A DNA stretch of 64,000 nt, from NCBI RefSeq assembly GCF_017745215.1, contig NZ_JAGHZV010000004.1:184172-248171 (forward strand). The letters are read 5' to 3'. Positions 26,578-34,552 of this stretch are shown here, piece by piece (within the stretch, counting starts at the first letter, position 1; each line of letters starts with the position of its first letter). Both the position numbers and the translations under genes were made by a program. A model generated the notes under the pieces. The model was not told where the DNA came from, did not search any database, and was given only the letters and a program-made list of their open reading frames with translations. The stretch comes from Sphingomonas sp. GTDB taxonomy: Bacteria; Pseudomonadota; Alphaproteobacteria; Sphingomonadales; Sphingomonadaceae.

Positions 26578-27264
26578 TCACACCGCCGCCGTCTCGTCGA
26601 TGTCCGGGACGATCTGCGCCAGCTCCCACACCCAGGGGGAGACATCTTGGATCGTCACCAAATGCCGGTGCGCCGCATAATAGTCACGCACCGTGGCAAA
26701 CCGATCCTCGAACCGGGCATAGAATCTCGCGCGCACCATCTCGTCTTTGCTCAGCACGCTCGGGAGCGCGCGCCCGCCCTGGAGAAATTTCTCGGCGTGC
26801 TGCGTTCCCAGGAGATAGAGATATTTGCGCTTGGTCGTTTCGCTGTCGGCGAGCAGGAAGAAGTCCTTGAACACGCCGTTCTGGCGGATCGACTCCGCGC
26901 CGCCCCGCCAGCGGATGAACTTGAATTCCGCGACCCGTCGATTGGTCTCCAGATCGAACTCACGACCGGCGTTACCCGCGCCCAGTGAGACGGACTCGAC
27001 TTGCTCGTCCGGCTCCAGGATGTGGGGCAGGCACAGCAGAATGCCGAGCGCATGGATGGTGACGTTGATCTGACCCGCAAGACGCTTCACTTCGGCGGCA
27101 GCTTCTAGCAGCGCGCCATCCGCTTCAATCTCGCACAGAAATTTATGGCAGGTGGCGGACGAAACACCCACCGCCCTCCGCTCGAAGCCAGCTAGCCTTT
27201 GGGTGAGATCGGCCCCCGTAAAGCGGGCTAGCCGCTCCACAACCTGCGCCAAATCGAGCGCCAT
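26578..27264 (-). CDS. Putative PD-(D/E)XK nuclease
   Basis: A 228-residue protein convergent with the Z1 operon. A helical N-terminal domain (1-85) precedes a likely restriction-endonuclease fold: GREFDLETNRRVAEFKF gives Asp104 and Glu113-Phe-Lys115, followed by a strand and helix with a conserved-looking YLYLLGT. The D...ExK pattern and size fit small PD-(D/E)XK nucleases. It has its own promoter region to the right (27265-27631). It could be an independent single-gene defence system. Confidence 0.5.
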   Translation of the reverse strand: MALDLAQVVERLARFTGADLTQRLAGFERRAVGVSSATCHKFLCEIEADGALLEAAAEVKRLAGQINVTIHALGILLCLPHILEPDEQVESVSLGAGNAGREFDLETNRRVAEFKFIRWRGGAESIRQNGVFKDFFLLADSETTKRKYLYLLGTQHAEKFLQGGRALPSVLSKDEMVRARFYARFEDRFATVRDYYAAHRHLVTIQDVSPWVWELAQIVPDIDETAAV

Positions 27265-27631
27265 TACGTGGGTGCGCTTTCGTGAGCTTGTTTGAGTGCA
27301 GCTAGTGCCACCAGCTCATCGACCTAGGCCCGCGGCGCATCCTATTGAGCGGCCAGTACCGGCGAAGATTGGGCCGTCCCCGTAGACTTTCGTTTCCGCC
27401 ATACCGTTTCCCTCGGAATGTCACGTACAGTGATAAAGTCTTGTCTCGAGAACGCGTTCGCCAATTGCCCTTAGCATACGGGATGAATCAATCGCGAGAA
27501 CGGCAGCTTCATGGATCGGCGTCAAGGCTATGTGAAATGCCTAAATTTGGCGCACGGCGACCGCGGTTGAGGAAGAGTCCCGCGCAGAGTAGCATCGGGG
27601 ATGCTCGCGTTTTTCAATCACGGCCCGCACC
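27265..27631. other. Intergenic region, no gene recognised
   Basis: A 367-bp gap between divergent genes for the PD-(D/E)XK protein and the MNT-HEPN fusion. It is less GC-rich than its flanks. Short frames exist but none has a convincing start or composition. It presumably holds the two promoters. Confidence 0.5.
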
Positions 27632-28552
27632 ATGCGTAACGACGTCGATCACTTGCCCGCGGCGCAGCAGGCTGAGCTGGAGCGCGTCAAGAAAACCCTA
27701 ATGGGCGAGTTCGCGCAGGCGATCTCGGGTGCGACGCAGCCGTGGAAGCGGAACGGGAAGATCCTCAAGATCATCCTGTTCGGGAGCTACGCGCGTGACG
27801 ATTGGGTGGATGAGCCGGAGAACGGCTATCAGTCGGACTACGACCTGCTGATCATCGTCAGCCACAGCGACCTGACCGACATCGCGGACTACTGGTATGT
27901 TGCCGAGGACAAGATCCTTCGGGACGAGGCGGTCGGACGGCCGGTCAACATTATCGTCCACACGCTCGACGAGGTGAACAAGGCGCTCGAGCGTGGAGAG
28001 TATTTCTGGGTCGACATCGCGCGCGACGGCATTGCACTTTACGAACTTCCCAACCACGCGCTTGCTACGCCGAAGCCGCTGGCGCCGCGCGACGCGTATG
28101 AGATGGCACAGCGGTATTTCGACGAACAGTCCGGCGCGGTGAAGAAATGGGTCGAAGTGGCGGCATTCGCAGCCGGTAAGGACGAAGATGCCGCCAACTG
28201 GCGAAAGATCGCAGCCTTCAATCTGCATCAAGCGGCGGAAACCGCATATGCCTGCTTCCTGCTGGTGCGGACCCTCTACTTCCCCCGCTCGCACAACATC
28301 AAATTCCTGCGCTCGCTGGCCGAGGACAAGGAGCCACGGCTGATCGAAGCCTGGCCACGCGCGACGCGCGTCGATCGGCGCCGGTTCGAGCTGCTGAAGC
28401 GTGCCTATGTCGAGGCGCGCTATTCGGCGAGCTACACCGTCTCGGCCGAGGATCTCGATGCGATCGCCTCGTCGGTGAAGCGGCTGCGCGACGTCGTCGA
28501 GCAAGTCTGCCGCGAGCGCCTCGAAGAGCTGCGCGCCGAAGCAGGCGTCTGA
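27632..28552 (+). CDS. MNT-HEPN fusion (nucleotidyltransferase with HEPN domain)
   Basis: A 306-residue fusion. The N-terminal minimal nucleotidyltransferase has GSYARDDW (51-58) and SDYDLLIIV with Asp69 and Asp71, the metal-binding pair of pol-beta-type enzymes. The C-terminal half (about 150-300) is HEPN-like (AAETAYACFLLVRTLYFP, then RYSASYTVS). In two-gene MntA-HepT systems the transferase AMPylates and silences the HEPN RNase; here both sit in one chain. It converges on the relaxase gene with 12 bp between stops, marking the right edge of the cargo block. Confidence 0.82.
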   Translation: MRNDVDHLPAAQQAELERVKKTLMGEFAQAISGATQPWKRNGKILKIILFGSYARDDWVDEPENGYQSDYDLLIIVSHSDLTDIADYWYVAEDKILRDEAVGRPVNIIVHTLDEVNKALERGEYFWVDIARDGIALYELPNHALATPKPLAPRDAYEMAQRYFDEQSGAVKKWVEVAAFAAGKDEDAANWRKIAAFNLHQAAETAYACFLLVRTLYFPRSHNIKFLRSLAEDKEPRLIEAWPRATRVDRRRFELLKRAYVEARYSASYTVSAEDLDAIASSVKRLRDVVEQVCRERLEELRAEAGV

Positions 28553-28564
28553 CGCCCGCTCTCC

Positions 28565-30535
28565 TCACGAAATCTCCGGACCCACGCGCCCGCGCCCGAA
28601 CCGCCAGTTGACGCCGTCGTCGCGCATGATTCCACCGACCTCTTTGCCGATCTGCTTCTCAAGCGCCGGACGCCAGGGCACGAGAGTGAACTCCTTCGAT
28701 TTCTCAATCAGCGCAAACTGCCCGCTGGTGAGATCGAGCCGGCGCGCGAGGCGCCCCTCGATGCGCTCGCCGTTGCGCGCCTCGGCGAATGGCCGGCCGA
28801 GCTCGTCCGACAGCTGGTCGGCGACGCGCAGCAGCTCGCGGCGCTGGAGCGCGGCGAGCAGGTTGACGCGCACGCGCAGCTGCCCGTCCCGTTCTTCGGC
28901 AAGGCCCTGCTCGACGAGCCATTGGCGGCGGACATCGAGCGCGGTGCGGACCTCGCGCCCGAATCCAGCGTCACGCAACGGCTCCGGCCGATCGGCGGCC
29001 AGCTCACGGTCGAGCCAGGTCGCGGCGTCCGCGCGAGCGAGCTGCTTGAGCGGCGTTGGCGAAAGCAGTTCGACCTCCACCGGACGCTCGCGGAGCTGCC
29101 GCTGTTCATAGGCGGCGGCGCGATCGAGATGGTCGACGGCGATCCGCCAGTGGCCGTCGGGCTCGCGCTCGACGCCGGCCCCCGCGCGACGCATCGCTTC
29201 GAGCCGGCGGACATGGGTTTCGGCGAAGACTTCGCTGGCCTGGGCATCGTGCCGTAGATGGAGCTCGACCGAGTAATAGCCGTCATTCGCCGCGGCGACT
29301 TCGGCGACGGTGCGGTCGGCCTCGCGAACCGACGCCTCGCGCGCCGACACGCGGACGATCGTGCCCTCGGACAGCGGCGCGGTCGCCGACCCAAGCCCGA
29401 TATCGACATAATGGGCGCGGCCGTCGATGCCATCGACGAGCAGATAGTGCTTGTCGCGGAGCTCGTCGGCGAGACCGCGCGCGACCACCCGGCCGACGAC
29501 CGGCGCTTGGTCGGCGCCGATCTCGAAGATCGCGCGATCGGCGCCTTCGCGCTCGAGCCGGCGCGCGGTCAGCTCGCGCTGCATCGTGCGGATGATGTCT
29601 CCGCGCTCGGCCATGGCACGCAGCGTCGCTTCGAGATCCTCGGCAAGGCGCCAGCGACCGCCGCCCAGCTCTTCGGCCAGGCCCATGCTCCCAAGCGTCT
29701 TGAGCCGGCCGGCGCGGAGCGACTGCTGGAAGGGATCGTGGTCGGCGCTCGCCACGACCCGCTCGGCATCCATCGCACGGAGGAGTTTGCGATCGATCGT
29801 GGTCAGCCGCTCGGCGCCGATCTCCTGGCGCAGCCGCGCCTCGATCTCGCGGGCGGTGCGCGGCCCCAGGTCGAGCGTCACCAGCTCGGCGGCGCGGGCG
29901 CGGATGCCGTGCGCGATATATTCGCGGGCAATGACGAGATTGGCGCCGCGTTCGTCGACGCCGCGCAGCAGGATGTGCGTGTGCGGATGGCCCGTATCGA
30001 AATGGTCGACTGCGACCCAGTCGAGCCGGGTGCCAAGGTCGGCTTCCATCTGCGCCATCAGCCGGCGCGTGAGCGGCCTGAGATCTTCATATTCGGCGCC
30101 GTCCTCGGCCGAGACGATGAAGCGGAACTGGTGACGGTCGCCGGCCGAGCGGTCGAGGAACCCCCTGCCGTCGGCATGGTCGTCGCCAGGCGAATAGAGC
30201 CGGCCGGGCTCGCCCTCGCGCGTGACGCTGTCGCGCTGGAGGTAGCGCAGATGCGCGCGGGCGCCGGCGATCCCCTTGCCGCCGAGCCGCACCAGCCTGG
30301 TCTTCACCACCGCGCGGCGGGCGCGGAAAGCGGCGTGGCGGTCGCGGCTCGAGAGCAGCCGCCCGACCGCTGCGCCCCGGCCGATGCGGCTGCCGTCGAA
30401 CCGCCGGCCGCGCTTGCCCAACACCTTGCCCGCGCGCGCCGCCGCGGCGACCACCAAGCCGAGGTAGCGCTTCCCCTTCCTGCCGGGGCGATTGCCGATC
30501 CGACCGAGCTTGGGTTCGAAATCGTCGTCGCTCAT
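28565..30535 (-). CDS. VirD2-like relaxase (MOBP type, DUF3363 C terminus)
   Basis: The relaxase that nicks oriT and pilots the strand into the recipient. It has 656 residues. Motif I HLRYLQRDSV supplies the likely nucleophile Tyr98; motif III DHFDTGHPHTHILLRG (177-192) gives the metal-binding histidines. The remaining 400 residues match the DUF3363 extension common to these relaxases. The frame is open further upstream, but MSDDDFEPKLGRIG at 30535 is the family-type start. A candidate oriT lies 140 bp upstream. Confidence 0.92.
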   Translation of the reverse strand: MSDDDFEPKLGRIGNRPGRKGKRYLGLVVAAAARAGKVLGKRGRRFDGSRIGRGAAVGRLLSSRDRHAAFRARRAVVKTRLVRLGGKGIAGARAHLRYLQRDSVTREGEPGRLYSPGDDHADGRGFLDRSAGDRHQFRFIVSAEDGAEYEDLRPLTRRLMAQMEADLGTRLDWVAVDHFDTGHPHTHILLRGVDERGANLVIAREYIAHGIRARAAELVTLDLGPRTAREIEARLRQEIGAERLTTIDRKLLRAMDAERVVASADHDPFQQSLRAGRLKTLGSMGLAEELGGGRWRLAEDLEATLRAMAERGDIIRTMQRELTARRLEREGADRAIFEIGADQAPVVGRVVARGLADELRDKHYLLVDGIDGRAHYVDIGLGSATAPLSEGTIVRVSAREASVREADRTVAEVAAANDGYYSVELHLRHDAQASEVFAETHVRRLEAMRRAGAGVEREPDGHWRIAVDHLDRAAAYEQRQLRERPVEVELLSPTPLKQLARADAATWLDRELAADRPEPLRDAGFGREVRTALDVRRQWLVEQGLAEERDGQLRVRVNLLAALQRRELLRVADQLSDELGRPFAEARNGERIEGRLARRLDLTSGQFALIEKSKEFTLVPWRPALEKQIGKEVGGIMRDDGVNWRFGRGRVGPEIS

Positions 30536-30672
30536 CGGCCATGCCCACCGCTGAGGGGAGTCTCGCGACTGCGCCCGAAAACCCACGGAAATTCGCCGTT
30601 CCGCGCGCGACCGTCTCGCGGGCGCGCCGGCCTGTCTCGTGAAAAAAAGATGTGCAGACAATCACTTGGCAT

Positions 30673-30700
30673 GTGTCGCGAGACACTGCCTTTATCTTGC
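30673..30700 (+). other. Candidate oriT: inverted repeat plus nic-like core
   Basis: Upstream of the relaxase gene, in a locally AT-rich gap, lies the dyad GTGTC-GCGA-GACAC (30673-30686). Eight nt downstream is ATCTTGC (30694-30700), one mismatch from the P-type nic core ATCCTG|C. RP4-like origins have the same order, an inverted repeat just before nic. The nick would fall near 30699/30700. This is pattern-based only. Confidence 0.45.
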
Positions 30701-30808
30701 ATTCGCCCTTCTAGCTTCGCCCCCTCTCCCTCGTTCCCTTGCCGGCTCAAAAAGAGAGCCGAGGCACGGCGCCCGCTGGACGCCGCACCCCGGCCTGAAA
30801 TCAGTTGC

Positions 30809-31165
30809 TCAACGCGCATCGGCATAGGCGCGCCTGGCCGCGCGCTCGCTGCGGAATGTGCGCCGACCCATCAACCCATGCGGGCATCCGTCGCCATCGA
30901 CGATGCACACCGCGACGAACCATTCGCCGTCGAACCGCCCGAAAATCGCCACCCGATCGAGTTCGATCGCGTCGTCATCGGCGGCGTCATAGGTCCCGAG
31001 CCAGCGCTCTGAGACACGCGCATCCCAGTGAAAATCGGCCTCTTCGGCATCGAGAAAGCGCTGCGCCAGTGCTTCGCCGACCTCGCGTCCGAACTCGAGC
31101 GCGAGCCCTGAAACCAGCGCCGTCATCACGCGCTCCGATGCCGCTCCGATACTTTCAACAGACAT
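30809..31165 (-). CDS. Hypothetical protein of the transfer region
   Basis: A 118-residue acidic protein of unknown function. It has a helical first half (ASERVMTALVSGLALEFG) and a probable beta-rich second half (ELDRVAIFGRFDGEWFVAVCIVDGDG). The ATG at 31165 has GAGGAG 7 nt upstream; an ATG at 31171 is too close to that site. It lies between the relaxase and transglycosylase genes on their strand, a position typical for element-specific accessory proteins. I see no catalytic motif or signal peptide. Confidence 0.6.
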   Translation of the reverse strand: MSVESIGAASERVMTALVSGLALEFGREVGEALAQRFLDAEEADFHWDARVSERWLGTYDAADDDAIELDRVAIFGRFDGEWFVAVCIVDGDGCPHGLMGRRTFRSERAARRAYADAR

Positions 31166-31285
31166 GACCATACTCCTCAACACCGTCCTCCTGATCGAGA
31201 ACGACGTTGGAGAGACGGGCGGCGGAGCGGCTGTCAGGGCCGCCGGAGCGAAAGCGGAGGCGCCGCGAAGCGGACGCGGGGGGAG

Positions 31286-31352
31286 CCGATTTTGTTGCGC
31301 CGGGGCCAACAACGCGCGCGCGAAGCGCGCTCCATTTCGCAGCAAAATTGGG
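31286..31352. repeat. Imperfect inverted repeat between hypothetical gene and transglycosylase
   Basis: CCGATTTTGTTGCG (31286-31299) is nearly the reverse complement of CGCAGCAAAATTGG (31338-31351), with a 38-nt GC-rich loop. It occupies the 268-bp gap downstream of the transglycosylase gene. It could be a transcription or binding site; an alternative oriT element cannot be excluded. Confidence 0.35.
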
Positions 31353-31433
31353 GGGCACCCGCGGGCCTTGATAGCCGCTCCGCCGTCCGTCATGCTTGGA
31401 CGAACGAGACGAGCCCCCTCCCACCTCTGCGGC

Positions 31434-32060
31434 TCAGGGGACATCGCGGCGGATCGCAAACAGGGGCGGTCGCGGCGTCGCTTCGGCAGCAGGTTCTGCG
31501 GCAATCGTGACGCTTGCGCGCATCGCGAACAGCGGATCGATGGGGGGCGGTTCGATCCCCTTCGGTGCTGACCTTGCGGCCGGCCGCGCTTCCGGGGCTT
31601 GCCCGGTGACCTGCGCCAGATAGGCGATCGTCTCCGGCGGAAGCCGCGCTTCGCCCCGCAGATAGGCGGCGTAGCGGCCGGGCCCGGCATTGTAGGCGGC
31701 GAACAGGCCGGGATAGCCGAACCGGTCGTACATCAGCCGGATATAGGCGGTCCCGGCGAGGATGTTGTCACGCGGATCGTCGGGATTGGCGCCGAGACCG
31801 AGCCGCGCGCGCATGTCGGCCCAGGTCCCCGGCATCAGCTGCATCAGGCCGATCGCGCCCTTGGCCGACCGGATCGGGCGTCCGCCGCGCGTGGTGCGGC
31901 CGCCGCTTTCGGCGCGCATCACTCGCGCGATCCACTCCGACGGAACGCCGAAGCGGAGCGACGCCTCGGCGATGAAGCCGCGCCACTGGTCGACGGGATC
32001 GGCCGCGACCGGCAAGGTGGCGACCGGCGCGAGCGCGACGAACAGGCTCAGCGCGCCCAT
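31434..32060 (-). CDS. Lytic transglycosylase of the conjugation system
   Basis: A 208-residue SLT-family lytic transglycosylase (VirB1-like), which opens the peptidoglycan for the transfer channel. A signal peptide covers residues 1-20. The catalytic glutamate is Glu51 in RVMRAESGG; GAIGLMQLMPGTW and NILAGTAYIRLM are the standard family motifs, and AAYNAGPGRYA follows. The C terminus is Pro/Ala-rich and disordered. The ATG at 32060 gives a proper signal peptide; its start lies inside the end of traF. Confidence 0.92.
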   Translation of the reverse strand: MGALSLFVALAPVATLPVAADPVDQWRGFIAEASLRFGVPSEWIARVMRAESGGRTTRGGRPIRSAKGAIGLMQLMPGTWADMRARLGLGANPDDPRDNILAGTAYIRLMYDRFGYPGLFAAYNAGPGRYAAYLRGEARLPPETIAYLAQVTGQAPEARPAARSAPKGIEPPPIDPLFAMRASVTIAAEPAAEATPRPPLFAIRRDVP

Positions 32061-32632
32061 AGCAGCCGTGCCTTGCCGAGGATGTCGGCGCGCTCGCTGA
32101 CGCCGAAATAGCGCCCGTCGAACGAGTCCGGGCTCGATTCGACAAGCAGGAACCGCTGGCCCTCGCGCAGGCGCACACAGCCTTCCCACCAGGGAAGCGG
32201 GCGGCCCTCCCGATCGGCGGTGCGGCGGGTGACAGAGGGGCTACCGTTGATGAAGATGCGTGCACCCAGCGCGCAGACTTCGTCGCCGGGCATGGCGACG
32301 ACGCGCTTCACTAGCGGCACGTTCGAGGGCAGGTAGCGGCGCGCAGCGGCGAGCCGGCGAGCCCTGTTCGGCGGCCATGCGATCACCAGCTCGCCGGTCG
32401 CCGCCGATGCGCCGGGCGACACCGAATAGAGCCCGATCGCCATGCTCGGGCTGGCATTCCAGACCAGCCGCGGGGTCGGCGGCGCGACTGCGGTCGCGAG
32501 CGCGCACAGCGCCGGAACCGCGACGAGGGCCGCGCGGCGGCGCAGCCGGCTGCGCGACGCGCGGGCGCTGCGCAGCGCCTCGCCCCAGGCGAACAGCGGC
32601 CCGTCGGACCCGCGCGCGTCACCGCTTCGCAT
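32048..32632 (-). CDS. traF: TraF-like S26 signal peptidase
   Basis: A 194-residue membrane-anchored serine protease of the S26 family. In RP4 the TraF enzyme cyclises the TrbC pilin, so it probably matures the pilin encoded by trbC here. After a basic N terminus and a hydrophobic anchor (about 34-52), the Ser motif NASPSMAIGLY (Ser63) and the Lys motif VPLVKRVVAMPGD (Lys109) are intact. It overlaps the transglycosylase gene by 13 nt and the HTH gene by 14 nt. Confidence 0.92.
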   Translation of the reverse strand: MRSGDARGSDGPLFAWGEALRSARASRSRLRRRAALVAVPALCALATAVAPPTPRLVWNASPSMAIGLYSVSPGASAATGELVIAWPPNRARRLAAARRYLPSNVPLVKRVVAMPGDEVCALGARIFINGSPSVTRRTADREGRPLPWWEGCVRLREGQRFLLVESSPDSFDGRYFGVSERADILGKARLLWAR

Positions 32633-32858
32633 GGCGCACCTCGCGGGCCGAATGCTCGCGCGACCAGTTGTCGAGGTCGTCGATATGATATTGGACGTAG
32701 CGGCTGTGGCGCCGAAACACCGGACCCTTGCCGCTGGTGCGCAGCTTCCTGAGCAGCCGCGCCGATAGCGCCAGATAGGCCGCGGCCTGGTCGGTGGTGA
32801 GGAAAGGCGTGCCGCGCCGCGCCCGTGCGGCGCGCTCGATCGTATCGTCGTCGTCCAT
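32619..32858 (-). CDS. Small helix-turn-helix protein
   Basis: A 79-residue protein with an excisionase/MerR-like helix-turn-helix: TPFLTTDQAAAYLALSARLLRKL followed by the wing-like FRRHSRYVQYHIDDLDNW (split for length, residues 17-39 and 48-65). Such proteins sit beside traF in these elements and probably bind DNA to regulate transfer or excision. The ATG at 32858 begins MDDDDTIERAA; the frame is open upstream but without a start of this quality. Confidence 0.8.
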   Translation of the reverse strand: MDDDDTIERAARARRGTPFLTTDQAAAYLALSARLLRKLRTSGKGPVFRRHSRYVQYHIDDLDNWSREHSAREVRHAKR

Positions 32859-33010
32859 GGGATCGTTCCGGTTCGCCGAGCGGCGGGATGCCGTCCGGTT
32901 CCGCGGGCGATGCCGCGCCGGCCCGTGAGCCGGCAGGATCGAAAACGAAGACCTCCGAATTCGATCCGGCTTGGCCCCGCGCCGCGGTGGGCGCGGGGCC
33001 TCGCGCCGGC

Positions 33011-33334
33011 TCAGTCGGCCGGGTTCCAGATCAGCGCGAACACATCGTCGTCGTCCTGGCCCGCCGCACGGCCGAGGTTGGCGTAGAGCCGGCGAGGTCC
33101 GAACTCGGGCGCGGCGAGGCTCAGCGACACATAGTCCTTGCCCGAAGTCTCGCCGTGGCGGACCCAGCCCGCGCCGATCTCGACGCCGCCGGCGACGACG
33201 CGGTAGTCCGGCTGCACCTCGCTGGTCTTGCCGCGGTTGGGGCTGATCTCGATCTCGGCGCGGATCGACAGCGTCCTGAGCTGGCCCTTGAAGCCGCCGT
33301 TGGCGGTGCGGGAAACGGTTCCGATCGAAGGCAT
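33011..33334 (-). CDS. DUF736 family protein
   Basis: A 107-residue protein of the DUF736 family, common in proteobacterial plasmids and integrative elements; function unknown. The conserved stretches GTVSRTANGGFKGQLRTLSI and DYVSLSLAAPEFGPRRLYANLG (in part) are easily seen. The product is beta-rich. The ATG at 33334 begins MPSIG, the family start. It lies alone between two intergenic stretches, so it is likely a separate transcription unit. Confidence 0.88.
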   Translation of the reverse strand: MPSIGTVSRTANGGFKGQLRTLSIRAEIEISPNRGKTSEVQPDYRVVAGGVEIGAGWVRHGETSGKDYVSLSLAAPEFGPRRLYANLGRAAGQDDDDVFALIWNPAD

Positions 33335-33876
33335 TGAAGGTCTCCTGATTGCTCGCCCACGACCCTTTCGCGTGCGACGGGCGACCAAAAGGAGCGGCGC
33401 AGCGGGACGCGCGAACCGTCAGGCCGAAGCGTGAGCGGAGGACCGGAGCGGCGGGCTCATTTGCAGCGAAGCGGCCGCGAGGAGCCGGCCTTGGCCGGCG
33501 GGGAAATGAGTTCGCCCGCGATGGTTTCGCGCGGTCCGAGCCCGCTCCAGGTCGACGGACGACGCTGCGGAATGGGTACGCCGGCACGCACGGGAGACCC
33601 GTATCCGGCACGAACCGCCTCATCGCGCCGGGCGGAGTACAAGGCCGATGCACTCGACGAGGGTCCGCGCATTAAGGGAGCGACCAACCGCTACTCGGCA
33701 GATCGGATCCGTATTTTCGGCGGCGGCAGGAGATCTCGCCGGCATTTGCCGACGCCAGCGACGCTCGACGGCTCTCGTTCATGTTGACTCGCGTCCAGCA
33801 CCGCTCGTCACCAGCCTCTTGCGCGATCACGTGGTCCGCTTAGCCTGAATCGAGTTCGAAAGAGCTGGAAGGGAAC
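33335..33876. other. 542-bp intergenic region with nested hairpin
   Basis: No gene is recognised. It has repetitive GCGAAGCGG-type words also seen in the gaps near 31250 and 38390. A nested dyad spans 33456-33510: outer arms CTCATTT and AAATGAG, inner hairpin GCCGGCC-TT-GGCCGGC (33484-33499). Its place near parB and DUF736 makes a partition or replication site possible, but nothing proves that. Confidence 0.45.
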
Positions 33877-34443
33877 ATGAGCGAAGCCCACGCGCCACAA
33901 GTCGAGGATCGCGTGACCCATCGTCACTGGGAGCTAGACCTATCGCTCGCGGGTAAGGTCAAGCCCCCCAAAAAGCGGCGCTACAAAGCCAGGAGGCAGC
34001 AGATCGTGCGTTTCCTCGGCCAGGACGGCTCGATCGAGCGCTTCGCAATCCGAATGACGATTCCCTATCCGGGATACGAGGCTTTCAACCCTCCGAGTCA
34101 GGCGCAGTACAGTGCCGTGATGGATTACTTTCAGGAGTGCTGCGAGACGCCGTTTCAAGCGAGTACGATGCTCAGCGCCAGAGACTACGCCGAAGCCGTC
34201 GCCGATCGCTTTTCCTTCACCGCACCAAGAAGACGCCTAATAGCGTTGAGTACCGCGGCATTCATCCTCTCCGATCGCGAGGTGAGAGCGCTCGTAAGGT
34301 CGCTGAACATAGCGACCCGATCAGGCAAATATTCTGGTCCCGCTCGCCGCAGCGCGCATGTCGGATGTTACAAGCGAGTCACCGGATTTGCCTCCAAACT
34401 GATCGACGACATGCGAGGCGAGGGAAGCGAGATATTCGGATAA
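33877..34443 (+). CDS. Hypothetical protein, opposite strand, less GC-rich
   Basis: A 188-residue basic protein of unknown family. It starts after a good ribosome site (GGAAGGGAAC). The N terminus is Lys/Arg rich (KPPKKRRYKARRQQ); the centre has GYEAFNPPSQAQY and helices; the C terminus is helical. It stands alone and opposite to its neighbours, and has lower GC content than the surrounding element genes, suggesting recent acquisition. No motif points to a function. Confidence 0.5.
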   Translation: MSEAHAPQVEDRVTHRHWELDLSLAGKVKPPKKRRYKARRQQIVRFLGQDGSIERFAIRMTIPYPGYEAFNPPSQAQYSAVMDYFQECCETPFQASTMLSARDYAEAVADRFSFTAPRRRLIALSTAAFILSDREVRALVRSLNIATRSGKYSGPARRSAHVGCYKRVTGFASKLIDDMRGEGSEIFG

Positions 34444-34552
34444 ACCCGAAATAGCCGCGCGCCGCAGCCCGGAGGGCGGCGGCGCGCGGCCGAATTTTGA
34501 CCCATTTTCGAGCAGGAAACGGGCGGCAGGACGCGCCGCCGCCCGTCCGTCT

